DNA of 8,709 nucleotides, from positions 1-8,709 of the forward strand of contig CABSKZ010000103.1 in NCBI GenBank assembly GCA_902478395.1, written 5' to 3'. The first letter of the stretch is position 1; every line of letters begins with the position of its first letter. The notes beneath the pieces were generated by a model. It did no database searches and was not told the DNA's origin. It worked only from the letters and a program-made list of their open reading frames with translations. Origin of the DNA: an uncultured Eubacteriales bacterium (lineage in GTDB: Bacteria; Bacillota; Clostridia; UBA1381; UBA9506). Positions 7,156 through 8,709 of the stretch are shown here, piece after piece. The translations under genes and the position numbers were made by a program.

Positions 7156-7173
7156 CGCGTTAAACTATATATT
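7145..7173 (+). promoter_or_regulatory. Near-consensus sigma-A promoter of glycyl-tRNA synthetase
   Basis: A perfect TTGACA at 7145-7150 and TATATT at 7168-7173 have the ideal 17-base spacing; TATTAT at 7170-7175 is a second -10 option. The -35 lies within the last codons of queG. Transcription would start near 7180, leaving a leader of about 73 bases. Confidence 0.82.
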
Positions 7174-7191
7174 ATAGGGAGATGTTTGTCG

Positions 7192-7217
7192 AAATTTCCG
7201 GTATTGGGCCGGAATTT
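7192..7217 (+). promoter_or_regulatory. Hairpin in the glycyl-tRNA synthetase leader
   Basis: AAATTTCCGG at 7192-7201 pairs with CCGGAATTT at 7209-7217 (nine pairs, one bulged T, 7-base loop). No T-run follows, so it is not a terminator. It may stabilise the mRNA or be a protein site; a role is not shown. Confidence 0.4.
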
Positions 7218-7252
7218 GGAAAGTGAATTAAGAAACAGCGGTGGAGGTACTT

Positions 7253-8644
7253 ATGAAGAATTCAGAGAAATCAATGGATAAAATCGTTGCGCTTGCGAAA
7301 AGCCGCGGCTTTGTGTATGCCGGTTCGGAAATTTACGGCGGCCTTGCCAACACTTGGGACTATGGTCCGATGGGCGTAGAGCTGAAGAACAATGTCAAAC
7401 GCGCATGGTGGAAAAAATTTGTGCAGGAAAATCCATACAATGTGGGGCTGGACGCGGCGATTCTGATGAATCCGCAGACCTGGGTAGCATCCGGCCACGT
7501 TGGCGGTTTTTCTGATCCGTTGATGGACTGTAAAGAATGCAAAGCGCGCTACCGTGCGGATAAGCTGATTGAGGACTACCTGTTTGAAAAGGGCGAAGCC
7601 GCTGTTGTGGATGGCTGGGACGACGCCAAAATGTTGGATTTTATCAATGAAAACAATATCGTCTGCCCCAAGTGCGGAAAAAAGAATTTTACAGATATCA
7701 GAAAGTTCAACCTAATGTTCAAGACGTTCCAGGGTGTTACGGAGGATAGTTCAGCAGAATTGTACTTGCGTCCGGAGACCGCCCAGGGGATTTTTGTCAA
7801 CTTTAAAAATGTACAGAGAACCTCACGGAAAAAGGTTCCGTTTGGTATTGGCCAGATAGGCAAATCCTTCCGGAACGAAATTACGCCGGGAAACTTCACC
7901 TTCCGCACCCGGGAATTTGAGCAGATGGAGCTGGAATTTTTCTGCGCGCCGGGTGAGGATTTGAAATGGTTCACCTATTGGAAGGATTATTGTAAAAACT
8001 GGTTGCTGACGCTGGGCCTTCGGGAGGAGAACATCAAACTGCGCGACCACAGCCCAGAGGAATTGTCGCACTATTCCAACGCGACGACGGATATTGAGTT
8101 CCTGTTCCCATTTGGTTGGGGCGAGCTTTGGGGCATTGCGGACAGGACGGATTTCGATTTGAAACAGCACGCCGAGCATTCCGGTGAAAATTTTGAATAT
8201 ATGGACCCAGCGACAAATGAAAAATATGTGCCGTACTGTATTGAACCCTCTCTCGGTGCGGACCGTGTGACGCTCGCATTTTTGGTGGACGCATACGACG
8301 AAGAGGTTGTGAACGAGAAGGATACGCGTGTCGTTCTGCGCTTGCACCCCGCCATTGCGCCGGTGAAGGCCGCGGTGCTTCCGCTCTCTAAAAAGTTGAA
8401 TGAGGGTGCGTCAAAGCTGTTTGAAACGCTCTCTAAGAAATATATGTGTGAATATGATGATGCCGGGAGCATCGGCAAACGCTACCGCCGTCAGGATGAA
8501 ATCGGCACTCCGTTCTGCATCACGTATGACTTTGACAGCCAGGAAAATGGTACTGTGACTGTCCGTGACAGGGATACGATGGAGCAGGTAACCATCAAGA
8601 TTGAGGAAGTTTTAACGTACCTCGACGGGAAATTTGATTTTTAA
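7253..8644 (+). CDS. glyQS: Glycine--tRNA ligase, single-chain (alpha2) type
   Basis: A class II aminoacyl-tRNA synthetase that charges tRNA-Gly with glycine in the cytoplasm. The 463-residue chain is the homodimeric, eukaryote/archaea-like form and not the two-subunit GlyQ/GlyS form. Visible are: the N-terminal block GFVYAGSEIYGGLANTWDYG (19-38); a zinc-binding insert with C93/C96 and C138/C141; RPETAQGIF (173-181); motif 2 with FRNE (206-209); motif 3 GADR (335-338); and an anticodon-binding domain from about 365, starting LHPAIAPVK. The length is normal and nothing is missing. ATG 7253 is chosen because GGAGG at 7243-7247 lies five bases before it; GTG 7241 would begin at that ribosome binding site. 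The gene has its own promoter overlapping the end of queG. The leader is too short for a T-box riboswitch. No good terminator is seen before the window ends. The name glyS is also used. Confidence 0.96.
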   Translation: MKNSEKSMDKIVALAKSRGFVYAGSEIYGGLANTWDYGPMGVELKNNVKRAWWKKFVQENPYNVGLDAAILMNPQTWVASGHVGGFSDPLMDCKECKARYRADKLIEDYLFEKGEAAVVDGWDDAKMLDFINENNIVCPKCGKKNFTDIRKFNLMFKTFQGVTEDSSAELYLRPETAQGIFVNFKNVQRTSRKKVPFGIGQIGKSFRNEITPGNFTFRTREFEQMELEFFCAPGEDLKWFTYWKDYCKNWLLTLGLREENIKLRDHSPEELSHYSNATTDIEFLFPFGWGELWGIADRTDFDLKQHAEHSGENFEYMDPATNEKYVPYCIEPSLGADRVTLAFLVDAYDEEVVNEKDTRVVLRLHPAIAPVKAAVLPLSKKLNEGASKLFETLSKKYMCEYDDAGSIGKRYRRQDEIGTPFCITYDFDSQENGTVTVRDRDTMEQVTIKIEEVLTYLDGKFDF

Positions 8645-8648
8645 GAAT

Positions 8649-8688
8649 CTGTACATAAACTGTACACAAACTTAACAAAAATTTAATT
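8649..8688 (+). promoter_or_regulatory. Pho-box-like array of 11-base direct repeats
   Basis: Three units in tandem, CTGTACATAAA (8649-8659), CTGTACACAAA (8660-8670) and CTTAACAAAAA (8671-8681), are followed by a weaker fourth (TTTAATT from 8682). This is the form of a PhoB/PhoP box: a 7-base half-site such as CTGTCAT or TTAACA recurring every 11 bases, separated by A-rich 4-mers. A TTGACA hexamer at 8695-8700 could be the -35 of the gene that follows, with its -10 outside the window. The likely target is that downstream gene, since the array lies after the GlyRS stop codon. Confidence 0.6.
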
Positions 8689-8709
8689 TTTATATTGACA
8701 GGACGTTAA

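Noticed and set aside
7180..7252. T-box riboswitch for glycyl-tRNA synthetase
   Set aside because: The leader is only about 73 bases, has no T-box motif and no terminator/antiterminator pair.
8677..8691. Terminator after the glycyl-tRNA synthetase gene
   Set aside because: The A/T-only palindrome has almost no loop and no G-C pairs; it fits better as the A-rich spacing of the Pho-like repeats.

Overview
The window looks like chromosomal DNA from an uncultured anaerobic Firmicute, most likely of the class Clostridia (Oscillospiraceae/Ruminococcaceae-like). This rests on the IreB-family regulator, a single-chain glycyl-tRNA synthetase, a short QueG, a clostridial-style FeoB, a secreted phosphatase ending in a copper-amine-oxidase-like module, strong Shine-Dalgarno sites and moderate G+C (judged by eye). 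Bases 1-42 are not biological: they match an Illumina Nextera i5 index and adapter with the Tn5 mosaic end. The true contig begins at about 43, and the first gene is cut there.

Layout. (1) 45-541: the 3' part of an exported or membrane-anchored small protein with one CxxC knuckle and two EEAD-type repeats, closed by a terminator. (2) 742-1403, minus strand: a decayed polysaccharide deacetylase with a frameshift, a missing N-terminal half and a replaced metal-site histidine. (3) 1404-1760: a non-coding stretch with an orphan terminator and, just before the next gene, direct and inverted repeats. (4) 1761-4848: a 1006-residue secreted protein joining a purple-acid-phosphatase-type metallophosphoesterase to a complete alkaline phosphatase and a C-terminal stalk-like module, with its own terminator. 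(5) 4849-5851: a stretch of unknown origin running into the C-terminal part of FeoB, without G domain, ribosome binding site or upstream half. (6) 5879-7155: a clear promoter, ireB, a terminator almost touching queG, then queG. (7) 7145-8644: a near-consensus promoter and glycyl-tRNA synthetase. (8) 8649-8709: three to four 11-base direct repeats resembling a PhoB/PhoP box, followed by a TTGACA hexamer, pointing at a gene outside the window.

Function. The right half holds housekeeping genes: cell-envelope signalling (IreB), tRNA queuosine synthesis (QueG) and tRNA charging (GlyRS). The left half is accessory, with two broken genes and a large phosphate-scavenging exoenzyme. The most interesting points are the two-phosphatase fusion and the Pho-box-like array at the right edge; together they hint at, but do not prove, phosphate-responsive genes here. 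I see no CRISPR array, rRNA, tRNA, complete mobile element or clear new multi-gene system.
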